Shown here: positions 16,860 to 26,427 of the stretch, piece after piece | Layout of the letters: the number at the start of each line of letters is the position of its first letter | Numbering within the stretch: the first letter of the stretch is position 1 | From: an uncultured Eubacteriales bacterium | GTDB taxonomy: Bacteria > Bacillota > Clostridia > Lachnospirales > Lachnospiraceae | DNA length: 34,549 nt | Direction of reading: 5' to 3' | Assembly: GCA_900316715.1 (NCBI GenBank) | Contig: ONEC01000022.1 | Coordinates: forward strand, 1 to 34,549 | The notes under the pieces: model-generated | Databases searched by the model: none | Told to the model about the DNA's origin: nothing | Seen by the model: the letters and a program-made list of their open reading frames with translations, nothing else | Translations under genes and position numbers: made by a program

Positions 16860-18962
16860 CTAGTTTACGCTGAAAAGTAACTGACCATAGCTTGGGAATG
16901 GCCAATCCTTCTGTGATGTAAGCATCTCAGCTTCATCTACATACTTACGAAGCTCATCCATTGCCGGAAGAAGGTCATCTCTTACATATGCTGAAGAATC
17001 AAAGATATCTTCCTTTGTCTTCAGTTCCTTTAATACATCCTCAAGCTTTACAACTGCTGTAAGGATAGCATCTGTAAGTTCTGAGAGTCTCTCCATTGTA
17101 GTTACTTCGTAGTTGCACTTTACATTTGCACTTACTTCTCTCATAAGCTTTGTTGTCTCTGCAAGTCTGTAGAGATATCTTTCGATTGCAGGAAGATAAT
17201 TCTTACGAACCATATCTACCATTGTAAGTCCTTCGATGTTAACCTGCTTTACATAGTTCTCAAGCATGATCTCACATCTTGACTCAAGCTCTGCCTCAGT
17301 AAATACCTTGTGAGCCATAAGCATCTCTTTGTTCTTCTCATCTAAGAGATGTGGCATAGCATCAGCTGTTGTCTTAAGATTTGAAAGGCCTCTTACTTCT
17401 GTAGCTTCCTTTACCCAATCCTCACCATATCCGTTTCCATCGAAGAGAATTCTCTGATGATCTGTGATAACTCTCTTAATAAGCTTATGAAGATCTTCCT
17501 CAAAGTTATCTGACTTCTCAAGCTCATCAGCATACTGACGAAGGCTTTCTGCGACTGCTGCGTTAAGCATGATGTTGCAGCATGCGATACTGTTTGAAGA
17601 ACCGAGTGATCTGAACTCGAACTTATTACCTGTGAAAGCGAATGGTGATGTTCTGTTTCTATCTGTTGTATCACGTCTGAATCTTGGAAGTGAATGAACA
17701 CCAAGCTTCATAACTACATCTTCTGTACCTGCATATGGCTTATCTTCTCTTATAGCATTGAGAATTGCTGTAAGCTCATCTCCAAGGAAGATTGAGATGA
17801 TTGCAGGAGGTGCCTCGTTAGCACCAAGTCTGTGATCATTACCAGCTGTTGCAACAGAAAGACGAAGAAGATCCTGATAATCGTCAACCGCCTGAATAAC
17901 TGCACAGAGGAAAAGAAGGAACTGTGCGTTCTCATAAGGTGTCTTTCCCGGAGAAAGGAGGTTGATTCCTGTATCTGTTCCGATAGACCAGTTATTATGC
18001 TTTCCTGATCCGTTAACACCTGCGAATGGCTTCTCATGAAGGAGACATTCCATTCCGTGACGGGCTGCAACTTTCTTCATAATCTCCATCGTAAGCTGGT
18101 TAGAATCTGTTGCAACATTGGTTGTTGAATATATAGGAGCCAGCTCGTGCTGTGCCGGCGCAACCTCGTTATGCTCTGTCTTAGCAAGAATACCAAGCTT
18201 CCAAAGCTCATTATTAAGGTCTTCCATGAACTCACTTACTCTTGGCTTGATAACACCAAAGTAATGATCATCCATTTCCTGTCCCTTAGGAGGCATTGCT
18301 CCGAAAAGTGTTCTTCCTGTATACTTAAGGTCAGGTCTCTGATTCCAAACTTCTCTGTCTACTAAGAAGTACTCCTGCTCAGGACCAACGCTTGTTCTTA
18401 CGTACTTAACATCATCATTTCCGAAAAGCTTCAGAACTCTCTTTGCCTGCTTATCAATAGCCTGCATAGATCTGAGAAGTGGTGTCTTCTTATCAAGTGC
18501 TTCTCCTGAATAAGAACAGAAAGCTGTTGGAATGCAAAGTGTATGATCTTTTATAAATGCAAAGGATGTAGGATCCCAAGCTGTATATCCTCTTGCTTCA
18601 AATGTTGCTCTAAGTCCGCCTGAAGGGAAAGATGAAGCATCCGGCTCACCCTTGATAAGTTCCTTACCGGAGAAGTCCATCAGTACTCCGCCGTCAGGTG
18701 ATGGTGTAATGAAGCTGTCGTGCTTCTCAGCTGTAACTCCTGTAAGTGGCTGGAACCAATGTGTGAAATGTGTTGCTCCGTTTTCAAGTGCCCAGCTCTT
18801 CATCTCTTCAGCTACAGCATCTGCTACATGCTCATCAAGTCTTACATTCTGATCAATTGTCTTCTTGAGTGATGCATAAACATCATCAGAGAGTCTTGCT
18901 CTCATTACTCTTTCGTCAAATACAAGAGAACCAAACAGTTCAGGTACATTTGTCTTTGCCAT
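16860..18962 (-). CDS. glnN: Type III glutamine synthetase (GSIII)
   Basis: GSIII makes glutamine from glutamate, ammonium and ATP in the cytoplasm. The 700-residue length fits the family, which is far longer than GSI. Visible marks are [14 protein letters not shown], the [12 protein letters not shown] metal-binding strand, [12 protein letters not shown], and [18 protein letters not shown], followed by a Pro-rich substrate region ([13 protein letters not shown]) and [17 protein letters not shown] near 450. The ATG follows TTAAGGAGG. Its own promoter and ANTAR-type leader terminator lie just upstream, and a plain terminator follows. With the intact active-site segments and the GS-like neighbour degenerate, this is probably the working glutamine synthetase encoded here. 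Confidence 0.96.
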   Translation of the reverse strand: MAKTNVPELFGSLVFDERVMRARLSDDVYASLKKTIDQNVRLDEHVADAVAEEMKSWALENGATHFTHWFQPLTGVTAEKHDSFITPSPDGGVLMDFSGKELIKGEPDASSFPSGGLRATFEARGYTAWDPTSFAFIKDHTLCIPTAFCSYSGEALDKKTPLLRSMQAIDKQAKRVLKLFGNDDVKYVRTSVGPEQEYFLVDREVWNQRPDLKYTGRTLFGAMPPKGQEMDDHYFGVIKPRVSEFMEDLNNELWKLGILAKTEHNEVAPAQHELAPIYSTTNVATDSNQLTMEIMKKVAARHGMECLLHEKPFAGVNGSGKHNNWSIGTDTGINLLSPGKTPYENAQFLLFLCAVIQAVDDYQDLLRLSVATAGNDHRLGANEAPPAIISIFLGDELTAILNAIREDKPYAGTEDVVMKLGVHSLPRFRRDTTDRNRTSPFAFTGNKFEFRSLGSSNSIACCNIMLNAAVAESLRQYADELEKSDNFEEDLHKLIKRVITDHQRILFDGNGYGEDWVKEATEVRGLSNLKTTADAMPHLLDEKNKEMLMAHKVFTEAELESRCEIMLENYVKQVNIEGLTMVDMVRKNYLPAIERYLYRLAETTKLMREVSANVKCNYEVTTMERLSELTDAILTAVVKLEDVLKELKTKEDIFDSSAYVRDDLLPAMDELRKYVDEAEMLTSQKDWPFPSYGQLLFSVN

Positions 18963-19003
18963 TTTTTTATATCCTCCTTAATTGTTTCACAATCATTTTG
19001 AAC

Positions 19004-19052
19004 AAAAAAAAGGGCGTCCTAGAGGTAATACCTCTAAGACGCCTTTGTCTTA
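19004..19052 (-). promoter_or_regulatory. ANTAR-type antiterminator hairpin overlapping terminator, glnN leader
   Basis: The small hairpin is TAAGAC-AAAGGC-GTCTTA (19035-19052): six base pairs, with a six-base loop having A at 1 and G at 4. The terminator stem starts exactly at loop base 4 (GGCGTC, 19043) and pairs with GACGCC down to 19013. A run of T follows at 19011-19004. The two folds exclude each other, so a protein holding the small hairpin would allow read-through into glnN. The predicted start of transcription (about 19056) leaves only about 4 nt before the hairpin. Confidence 0.85.
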
Positions 19053-19062
19053 ACTGTGTGTT

Positions 19063-19091
19063 ATATTACTCTTATGTTTTTTCTTTGTCAA
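19063..19091 (-). promoter_or_regulatory. Sigma-A promoter of glnN
   Basis: -35 TTGACA (19086-19091), 17-bp spacer, -10 TAATAT (19063-19068). Near-perfect consensus suggests constitutive initiation with control left to the leader terminator. Confidence 0.85.
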
Positions 19092-19134
19092 TAATTTTTT
19101 TAAATAATTTTTTTGCTTTTTATATCGGCCTTCA

Positions 19135-19710
19135 TCAGCCTATTATATCCTCAGCCACCTGACGCTTTGTAAGGCCGCTGTTCATGGCCTCGCGGATAAT
19201 ATGTTCATGAGCTTCTTCCTCGGACATTCCACGTCCGACCAGAATAATCTTGGCGCGGCTTACCACCTTCAGCTCTTCCATCTTATCCTCGAGAGTTCTC
19301 ATCTGCTTATGCAGAGTCTTAACCCTCTTATTAAGTGCGAGAAGAAGCCTTATGCTTCGATCCAGTTCTCCCCTCTTAACAGGCTTTGGTATCGTAATAA
19401 CACCATAGCTGATAAGGTGATTCATCACGTCACTATGAATCTCACTCGGTACAGCCATAACAACTCCTGAGCTATGCTTATCAACGATATCCTTAACAAA
19501 GTCCGTTCCGAGTCCATCAGAAAGAGGAGCATTGATCAGGATCATATCATAGTCTCTTACAAGGAGTTCGCGTCTCGCACTGGACGCACTCTTCCTGATC
19601 TCGATAACATTAAATGTTCTCTCAGGCAGAGCCTTCTCGACTAGCATATTAAATTGTTCAGATGATGATACTATCAGTATCGAAAATCTATCTGAAGTTC
19701 TGCTATTCAT
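19135..19710 (-). CDS. REC-ANTAR RNA-binding antiterminator (NitR-like) with degenerate receiver
   Basis: ANTAR proteins bind paired hairpins with A1/G4 six-base loops and block overlapping terminators. The 191 residues comprise a receiver-like domain (about 9-122), a coiled-coil linker (125-150), and a C-terminal three-helix ANTAR domain (about 131-190) with VGRGMSEEEAHEHIIREA and SGLTKRQVAEDII. The receiver has ILIVSSSE where ILIVDDE is usual (Ser15-Ser17), and LIN-AP with Asn60 where the phosphorylated Asp belongs; Lys109 remains. Ordinary phosphorylation is therefore unlikely. The gene is 31 bp after the glutamine synthetase-like gene. Clostridial glnA-nitR-gltAB clusters are a known parallel. 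Its targets are very probably the six hairpins in this window. Confidence 0.92.
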   Translation of the reverse strand: MNSRTSDRFSILIVSSSEQFNMLVEKALPERTFNVIEIRKSASSARRELLVRDYDMILINAPLSDGLGTDFVKDIVDKHSSGVVMAVPSEIHSDVMNHLISYGVITIPKPVKRGELDRSIRLLLALNKRVKTLHKQMRTLEDKMEELKVVSRAKIILVGRGMSEEEAHEHIIREAMNSGLTKRQVAEDIIG

Positions 19711-19741
19711 AAAACTCCGGAAGCCTCTCTACACAAAATAA

Positions 19742-20911
19742 TTACAGATACTTATCAACTACCGCCTTCGGCAGGATAGACTTAATAAAGTCACTGGTTT
19801 CTGCGAACTTGATAGCCTCTTTTCTGGACTTTGGCAGATATGCAGTATCACTATCCATCTCCTCAGGCAGAGCAAGTTTTTTCTCAATTCCATAAAGTCC
19901 TGCATAGATAAGAAGTGCATAAGCAAGATATGGGTTGCTGAGTGCATCAGGAGAACGAAGTTCAGCCCTTGGCTGCTTCTCCTTATCGTTTATATGCATA
20001 AGCTCAGAGCCCGCAACATTAGACCAGTTAACCTTAGTAGGCGCAGTTCCGGTACCAAATCTGTTGTAGGATGAATCCGTAGGATTAAGGAATATGGTTA
20101 TATCCCTGATCTTATCAAGTATTCCGGCAGCAACGTACTTAACCACATCATTTCCATCCTTATCCTTTGCAAAGATATTGATGTGATATCCATTACCCGG
20201 CTTATCTGATATAGGCATAGGTGAAAAATCCGCATAGAGACCGTTCCTGTCAGCAACAGTAGCAACAACCATCTTAAATGTGGTCATCTGATCTGCAGCC
20301 TTAAGGGGACTTCCATAATGGAAGTCGATCTCGTTCTGTCCGGGACCTCTCTCATGATGTGATCTTTCCGGAGTAAGGCCCATTTCCTCTATTGTGAGAC
20401 ATATCTCTCGACGGATATTCTCTCCTCTGTCAAGAGGCGCAATATCCATGTATCCTGCCTCATCATAAGGAATCTTTGTCGGATTATTCTCGTCATCGGT
20501 TTTGAAAAGATAGAACTCCATCTCTGAACCGAATCTGAACTCTATTCCGGCTTCCTCTGCGGCCTTTACAGCCTTTTTAAGTATATATCTGGTATCTGCT
20601 TCAAATGGTGTTCCATCTGCCGTACAAACGTCGCAGAACATTCTGAGAACACGTCCTGAATCCGGTCTCCAAGGAAGCACACAAAGTGTATCCGGATCCG
20701 GCTTAAGGTATAATATCTCATCACCACAGCCTTCAAATCCTCTTATGGATTTTGCATTTATCATTATGCCGTCTTTAAATGCTTTGTGTATCTCACTAGG
20801 CATAACTGATATGTTTTTCTGGATTCCATATGCATCACGAAAAGCAAGCCTTATAAACTTGGCATCCTCTTCCTCTATGTATTCCATTATTTCTTTTTCT
20901 GAATATGTCAT
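19742..20911 (-). CDS. Glutamine synthetase type I-like protein, probably catalytically degenerate
   Basis: A 389-residue GSI relative (typical GSI is about 440). It has the beta-grasp N-terminus (AKFIRLAFRDAYGIQKN) and a catalytic domain that keeps the metal ligands: Glu130 and Glu132 (GSEMEFYLF), Glu187 (HHE), Glu194 (GQNE), His243 and Glu317. Compared by eye with Bacillus GlnA, the ammonium-site Asp is Asn52, MPKP is SPMP, the catalytic flap PGYEAP is replaced around 286-291 (no Glu), and NRS..IRIP is NVAGSELMHI, losing two substrate/ATP-binding Arg. The C-terminal helical tail is missing. It may be a sensor or another gamma-glutamyl ligase. It is co-transcribed with pyrG and the ANTAR gene. 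Confidence 0.85.
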   Translation of the reverse strand: MTYSEKEIMEYIEEEDAKFIRLAFRDAYGIQKNISVMPSEIHKAFKDGIMINAKSIRGFEGCGDEILYLKPDPDTLCVLPWRPDSGRVLRMFCDVCTADGTPFEADTRYILKKAVKAAEEAGIEFRFGSEMEFYLFKTDDENNPTKIPYDEAGYMDIAPLDRGENIRREICLTIEEMGLTPERSHHERGPGQNEIDFHYGSPLKAADQMTTFKMVVATVADRNGLYADFSPMPISDKPGNGYHINIFAKDKDGNDVVKYVAAGILDKIRDITIFLNPTDSSYNRFGTGTAPTKVNWSNVAGSELMHINDKEKQPRAELRSPDALSNPYLAYALLIYAGLYGIEKKLALPEEMDSDTAYLPKSRKEAIKFAETSDFIKSILPKAVVDKYL

Positions 20912-20938
20912 AGCAATCCCCTTGTTTTACTCTCAATA

Positions 20939-20970
20939 GTCCGGTTTTTTCCTATAAATATCCACCGGAC
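20939..20970 (-). repeat. Hairpin between pyrG and the GS-like gene
   Basis: GTCCGGT and ACCGGAC arms (7 bp) enclose an 18-nt loop, without a following U-tract. It is not a terminator, so pyrG and the next gene are probably on one mRNA. It may be a processing or stability site within the 83-bp gap. Confidence 0.5.
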
Positions 20971-20994
20971 AGCTACGATTTTACCTTACACTAT

Positions 20995-22614
<1,620 letters not shown>

Positions 22615-22621
22615 TTAAATA

Positions 22622-22643
22622 GTGTGTCGCTCACGGCACACAC
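22622..22643 (-). other. Second hairpin in the pyrG leader
   Basis: GTGTGTGC and GC-ACACAC arms form a hairpin between the leader terminator and the pyrG ribosome site. No U-tract follows. Possible mRNA stabiliser. Confidence 0.35.
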
Positions 22644-22648
22644 CCAAT

Positions 22649-22689
22649 AAAAAAGGCACTTCGAGCTATTGCTCGAAGCGCCTTTGCTT
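22649..22689 (-). promoter_or_regulatory. ANTAR-type antiterminator hairpin overlapping terminator, pyrG leader
   Basis: The small hairpin AAGC-AAAGGC-GCTT (22676-22689) has the A1/G4 loop. The terminator begins at loop base 4: GGCGCTTCGAGC (22682 down) pairs with GCTCGAAGTGCC ending at 22655, followed by TTTTTT. The predicted transcription start (about 22723) lies about 34 nt upstream, and I find no first hairpin there. Confidence 0.8.
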
Positions 22690-22729
22690 TCCCATCAATC
22701 AAATACTATTAATAATCTAAACAATTATT

Positions 22730-22757
22730 AGTATATAACTTTAGAACCAAAAGTCAA
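22730..22757 (-). promoter_or_regulatory. Sigma-A promoter of pyrG unit
   Basis: -35 TTGACT (22752-22757), 16-bp spacer, -10 TATACT (22730-22735). It begins only 34 bp beyond the end of amt, with no terminator between. Confidence 0.75.
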
Positions 22758-22791
22758 CAGGAAAGTTTATTTATTTTTATAATTTTTATTA

Positions 22792-24552
22792 TTACTCTAC
22801 ATCCTGAAGTGCATCGTAATTCTCTTCACCTGTTCTGATCTTTACTACACGGCTTACAGGATATACGAAGATCTTACCATCACCGATCTTACCTGTGTAA
22901 AGAGTCTTCTTTGCTGTTTCGATAACGCTGTCTACAGGGATACCGCTTACTACTACTTCAAGCTTGATCTTTGGAAGGAGTGTCATATCCATTTCAACTC
23001 CACGGTACTTCTCACCGGTACCCTTCTGGATACCACAACCACTAACCTGAGTTACTGTAATACCTGTTACACCAAGATTATTGAGTGCTCTCTTAATCTT
23101 GTCATATCTTGAAAGCTTTGTAATGATAACAACCTTATTGATACCTGTATCAGCTATTCCTGCATTCTTCATATCCTTAGTTGTATCAACTACAGGAACT
23201 GAAGCCTTCTTCTGAGCCTCGCTTGCTTCCTCATAATCAGAAACACCGAGATTTGTATTTTCATTCTCGCTCATCATAGCACTTGACATATCAACGATAC
23301 TGAATCCTGAATAAGCTGATGCAAGACCATGCTCTGTTGAGTCAAGACCTTCGATTTCTTCTTCCTCTGAAACTCTGAGACCGAAGATAGCCTTAATGAT
23401 TGCGAATACAATTATCATTGTTACTACTGTCCATGCTGCAACTGATGCGAAACCAAGTAACTGAAGTCCTAACTGATGGAAACCACCGCCGTAGAAAAGA
23501 CCTACTACTGAATCATTTCCAGGAGCTGTTGTTGTTGCGAAAAGACCTGTTGCAATTGTTCCCCAGATACCGTTCATCATATGAACTGCTACTGCACCAA
23601 CAGGATCGTCGATGTGAAGTTTGAAATCAAGGAACCATACTCCGAATACTACCAGAAGTCCGGCAACTGCACCGATTACTACTGCACCGAATGCATCAGT
23701 TACATCACAAGGAGCTGTGATTGCTACAAGACCTGCAAGTGAAGCATTGAGACACATTGATACATCAGGCTTACCATACTTAACCCATGTAAATACCATA
23801 CATACTACTGTTGCGATTGAAGGTGCAATTGTTGTTGTTAAGAATACTGATGCAAGCTGATCTGTTGATGTACAAGCTGCACCGTTGAATCCGTACCATC
23901 CAAACCAGAGGATGAATACTCCAAGAGCACCGATTACTATATTGTGACCAGGGAAGGCGTTAACCTTAACAACCTTACCGTTCTTATCTTTTTCAAACTT
24001 ACCGATACGAGGACCAACCATCTTAGCACCGATCAGAGCTGAGATACCGCCGACCATGTGGATTGCACATGATCCTGCAAAATCATGGAAGCCTAACTGT
24101 GCTAACCAGCCGCCGCCCCAGATCCAGTGTGCTTCGATCGGATATACAAGTGCTGAGATAATTCCTGAATATACACAGTAGCTGAGGAACTTTGTTCTCT
24201 CTGCCATAGCACCTGAAACGATTGTTGCTGTTGTTGCACAGAACACAAGGTTAAATACGAAATTTGACCAGTCAAAATTCTGATATGATGTCATAATGTC
24301 AAATCCCGGTTTACCTATAAATCCACAAAGGTCTTCACCCAAGAGAAGTCCAAAGCCTATCAGGATGAAAACACAACATCCGATACAGAAATCCATCAGG
24401 TTCTTCATCAAGATATTACCTGCATTCTTTGCTCTCGCAAAACCCGACTCGACCATCGCGAAACCAGCCTGCATCCAGAATACAAGTGCGGCACCGATCA
24501 GAAACCAGACCGCGAAAATATTGTCATTAACTACGCTGAGTATCTCTTCCAT
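22792..24552 (-). CDS. amt: Ammonium transporter fused to a PII signalling domain
   Basis: A 586-residue fusion. Residues 1-400 are an Amt channel with about 11 membrane spans (WMQAGFAMVESGFARAKNAG, IVSGAMAERTKF, FWLDF-like loop regions, HMMNGIWGTIATGLF). A 70-residue acidic linker follows. Residues 471-586 are a complete PII domain: T-loop GEKYRGVEMD with Tyr516, B-loop TGKIGDGKIFVYPV, and KIRTGEENYDAL. PII proteins plug Amt channels according to 2-oxoglutarate and ADP/ATP levels; here the plug is covalently attached. No separate glnK is in the window. The ATG follows AAGGAGG. The leader carries two ANTAR-type terminators. Amt-PII fusions occur in some other bacteria, so the type is not new. 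Confidence 0.95.
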   Translation of the reverse strand: MEEILSVVNDNIFAVWFLIGAALVFWMQAGFAMVESGFARAKNAGNILMKNLMDFCIGCCVFILIGFGLLLGEDLCGFIGKPGFDIMTSYQNFDWSNFVFNLVFCATTATIVSGAMAERTKFLSYCVYSGIISALVYPIEAHWIWGGGWLAQLGFHDFAGSCAIHMVGGISALIGAKMVGPRIGKFEKDKNGKVVKVNAFPGHNIVIGALGVFILWFGWYGFNGAACTSTDQLASVFLTTTIAPSIATVVCMVFTWVKYGKPDVSMCLNASLAGLVAITAPCDVTDAFGAVVIGAVAGLLVVFGVWFLDFKLHIDDPVGAVAVHMMNGIWGTIATGLFATTTAPGNDSVVGLFYGGGFHQLGLQLLGFASVAAWTVVTMIIVFAIIKAIFGLRVSEEEEIEGLDSTEHGLASAYSGFSIVDMSSAMMSENENTNLGVSDYEEASEAQKKASVPVVDTTKDMKNAGIADTGINKVVIITKLSRYDKIKRALNNLGVTGITVTQVSGCGIQKGTGEKYRGVEMDMTLLPKIKLEVVVSGIPVDSVIETAKKTLYTGKIGDGKIFVYPVSRVVKIRTGEENYDALQDVE

Positions 24553-24606
24553 AACTCAAATCCTCCTTAGTTGTTGCATAAGCTAATCCGCTCGCGAGTT
24601 CGGATT

Positions 24607-24654
24607 AAAAAAGGCGCCTCAGACTTTTTATAAAGCCCAAAGCGCCATTGCTTT
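24607..24654 (-). promoter_or_regulatory. ANTAR-type antiterminator hairpin overlapping terminator, amt leader (second, proximal to amt)
   Basis: The small hairpin AAAGC-AATGGC-GCTTT (24639-24654) has A at loop 1 and G at loop 4. The terminator stem starts at loop base 4 and pairs over 15 bp (GGCGCTTTGGGCTTT with AAAGTCTGAGGCGCC, 24646 to 24613), then TTTTTT. It is about 70 nt downstream of the first module in the same leader. Confidence 0.85.
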
Positions 24655-24670
24655 CCGGTAAAATGTTATG

Positions 24671-24684
24671 CTGCCCATTGGCAG
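24671..24684 (-). other. Extra hairpin between the two amt leader modules
   Basis: CTGCC-AATG-GGCAG forms a 5-bp stem 16 nt before the second ANTAR-type hairpin, displaying AATG(G). The placement is that of a first ANTAR hairpin, but its loop does not fit the six-base A1/G4 rule. Its role is uncertain. Confidence 0.45.
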
Positions 24685-24697
24685 TTTTAAAAAACAG

Positions 24698-24737
24698 AAA
24701 AGGCGTTCCGGAATGATCTCCAGAACGCCTTTGTTCT
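24698..24737 (-). promoter_or_regulatory. ANTAR-type antiterminator hairpin overlapping terminator, amt leader (first)
   Basis: The small hairpin AGAAC-AAAGGC-GTTCT (24722-24737) carries the A1/G4 loop. The terminator GGCGTTCTGG...CCGGAACGCC runs from 24729 to 24702 and is followed by TTTTCTGTTTTTT. The predicted transcript start (about 24743) is only about 6 nt before the hairpin. Confidence 0.85.
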
Positions 24738-24749
24738 CTACGAGTAAAG

Positions 24750-24778
24750 ATATTACTCCGATGATTCTTAATTGTCAA
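24750..24778 (-). promoter_or_regulatory. Sigma-A promoter of amt
   Basis: -35 TTGACA (24773-24778), 17-bp spacer, -10 TAATAT (24750-24755). It begins 18 bp after the gltD stop, with no terminator between. Confidence 0.85.
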
Positions 24779-24796
24779 TTACTTTTTTTATTTTTT

Positions 24797-26407
24797 TTAC
24801 AGATTGGTGTAACCCATAAGATCTCTGTCTACTTCACGGGCTGCACTGCGGCCTTCTGATATAGCCCATACAACGAGGGACTGTCCGCGGTGCATATCAC
24901 CTGCAGTATAGATTCTGGCACTTTTCTTTGAACCAGGAGCTGCTGCCTTTACTTCTGCAGCGTATGAACCTGCTGCAGTCTTTACGTTAGTACGTCCGTC
25001 AACTTCAACACCGAAGCCTTCAGTAACATAGCTTTCGCTGCCTAAGAATCCAGCAGCAATAAGAACCAGCTGAGCCGGAACTTTCTTCTCGCTTCCTTCT
25101 ACAGGAACCATCATCATACGGCCGGTCTTCTCATCCTTCTTTGATTCAAGAGAGACAAGGACAACCTCCTTAAGACGCTTCTCTTTCTTTCCATCTGCGG
25201 AGACTGCTTCCTCGGATATAAACTCCTTTACGGTAGTCTGATAAACACGTGGATCCTCTCCAAACTTATATATAGCCTCTTCCTGACCATAGTCTGTCTT
25301 CAGGACTTTAGGCCACTCCGGCCATGGATTTGATGCGAGTCTCTCTGTTGGTGGACATGGCATCATCTCCAGCTGAAGAACGCTCTTCGCTCCAAGTCTT
25401 ATACTTGTACCAACACAGTCATTACCTGTATCACCACCACCTATAACTATAACATCCTTGCCACTTACTTCGGTGAATGGGAATACAGCTTTCTTCTTAT
25501 CGCCAAGTACTTTAAAATCACTATCCAGCAGGCTCTTGGTAACACGTCCTAAAAAGTCTACCGCAAAGTATATACCCTTTGTATCTCTTCCCGGAGCCTT
25601 TATATCTCTTGGATTTGAGGCACCACATGCAAGTATTACTGCATCATATTCCTCTTTCAGTTTATCTGCAGAGATATTCTTCACCTTATCTGCAAACTTA
25701 GCTCCTGAAGAATCTTTGCCCTTACCGCCACAGACATTTACACTGGTCTGAAACTCTATGCCAGCCTCTTCCATAAGCTTTATTCTACGGTCTATAACAG
25801 CCTTATCCAGCTTCATATTAGGAATACCATAGCGAAGAAGACCTCCGACACGGTCACTCCTCTCAAAAACGGTTACAGAGTGTCCACGGCTGTTAAGAAG
25901 CTGTGCTGCTGCAAGTCCGGAAGGACCGCTTCCCACGACAGCAACCTTCTTTCCGGTTCTGTTCTTAGGTGCATGCTCCTTCACCAGACCTTCTTCATAG
26001 GCAAACTCAATTATTGCCTTTTCATTTTCCTTTGTTGATACTGCCTCCTGATGGTATCCACAGGTACATGCCTTCTCACAGAGTGCAGGACACACCCTGG
26101 AGGTAAATTCAGGAAAGCTGTGGGTTATAGAGAGCCTGCGGTATGCAAGCTCCAAATTTCCGCCCTCTACGAGTTCGTTAAGTTCAGGTACGAGATTATG
26201 TAGAGGACAGCCTGCCGCCATTCCCGCTATCATCATACCTGCCTGACAGAAAGGCACACCACAGTTCATACATCTGGCCGCTTGTCGCTGCTGCTCTTCA
26301 GCACTGAGTCTTCCATGGAACTCCTCAAAGCCGCATATTCTTTCCTTCTCAGGAACAACAGGTGCATCTACTCTGTCGTATTCTAAAAATCCTTTTATAT
26401 TTCCCAT
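24797..26407 (-). CDS. gltD: Glutamate synthase small subunit (NADPH)
   Basis: GltD passes electrons from NADPH through FAD and iron-sulfur centres to GltB, which makes two glutamates from glutamine and 2-oxoglutarate. The 536-residue protein has N-terminal cysteines for [4Fe-4S] clusters (CMNCGVPFC, GCPLHN, CPALCEKACTCGYH), an FAD fold (VAVVGSGPSGLAAAQLL at about 150), and a pyridine-nucleotide fold (VIVIGGGDTGNDCVG). A C-terminal GDMHRGQSLVVWAI completes the FAD site. The length is slightly above the usual 480-490 because of a longer middle region. It follows gltB by 20 bp and shares its promoter and ANTAR-type leader. Confidence 0.96.
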   Translation of the reverse strand: MGNIKGFLEYDRVDAPVVPEKERICGFEEFHGRLSAEEQQRQAARCMNCGVPFCQAGMMIAGMAAGCPLHNLVPELNELVEGGNLELAYRRLSITHSFPEFTSRVCPALCEKACTCGYHQEAVSTKENEKAIIEFAYEEGLVKEHAPKNRTGKKVAVVGSGPSGLAAAQLLNSRGHSVTVFERSDRVGGLLRYGIPNMKLDKAVIDRRIKLMEEAGIEFQTSVNVCGGKGKDSSGAKFADKVKNISADKLKEEYDAVILACGASNPRDIKAPGRDTKGIYFAVDFLGRVTKSLLDSDFKVLGDKKKAVFPFTEVSGKDVIVIGGGDTGNDCVGTSIRLGAKSVLQLEMMPCPPTERLASNPWPEWPKVLKTDYGQEEAIYKFGEDPRVYQTTVKEFISEEAVSADGKKEKRLKEVVLVSLESKKDEKTGRMMMVPVEGSEKKVPAQLVLIAAGFLGSESYVTEGFGVEVDGRTNVKTAAGSYAAEVKAAAPGSKKSARIYTAGDMHRGQSLVVWAISEGRSAAREVDRDLMGYTNL

Positions 26408-26427
26408 AGACTAAACCTTTCTATCAT

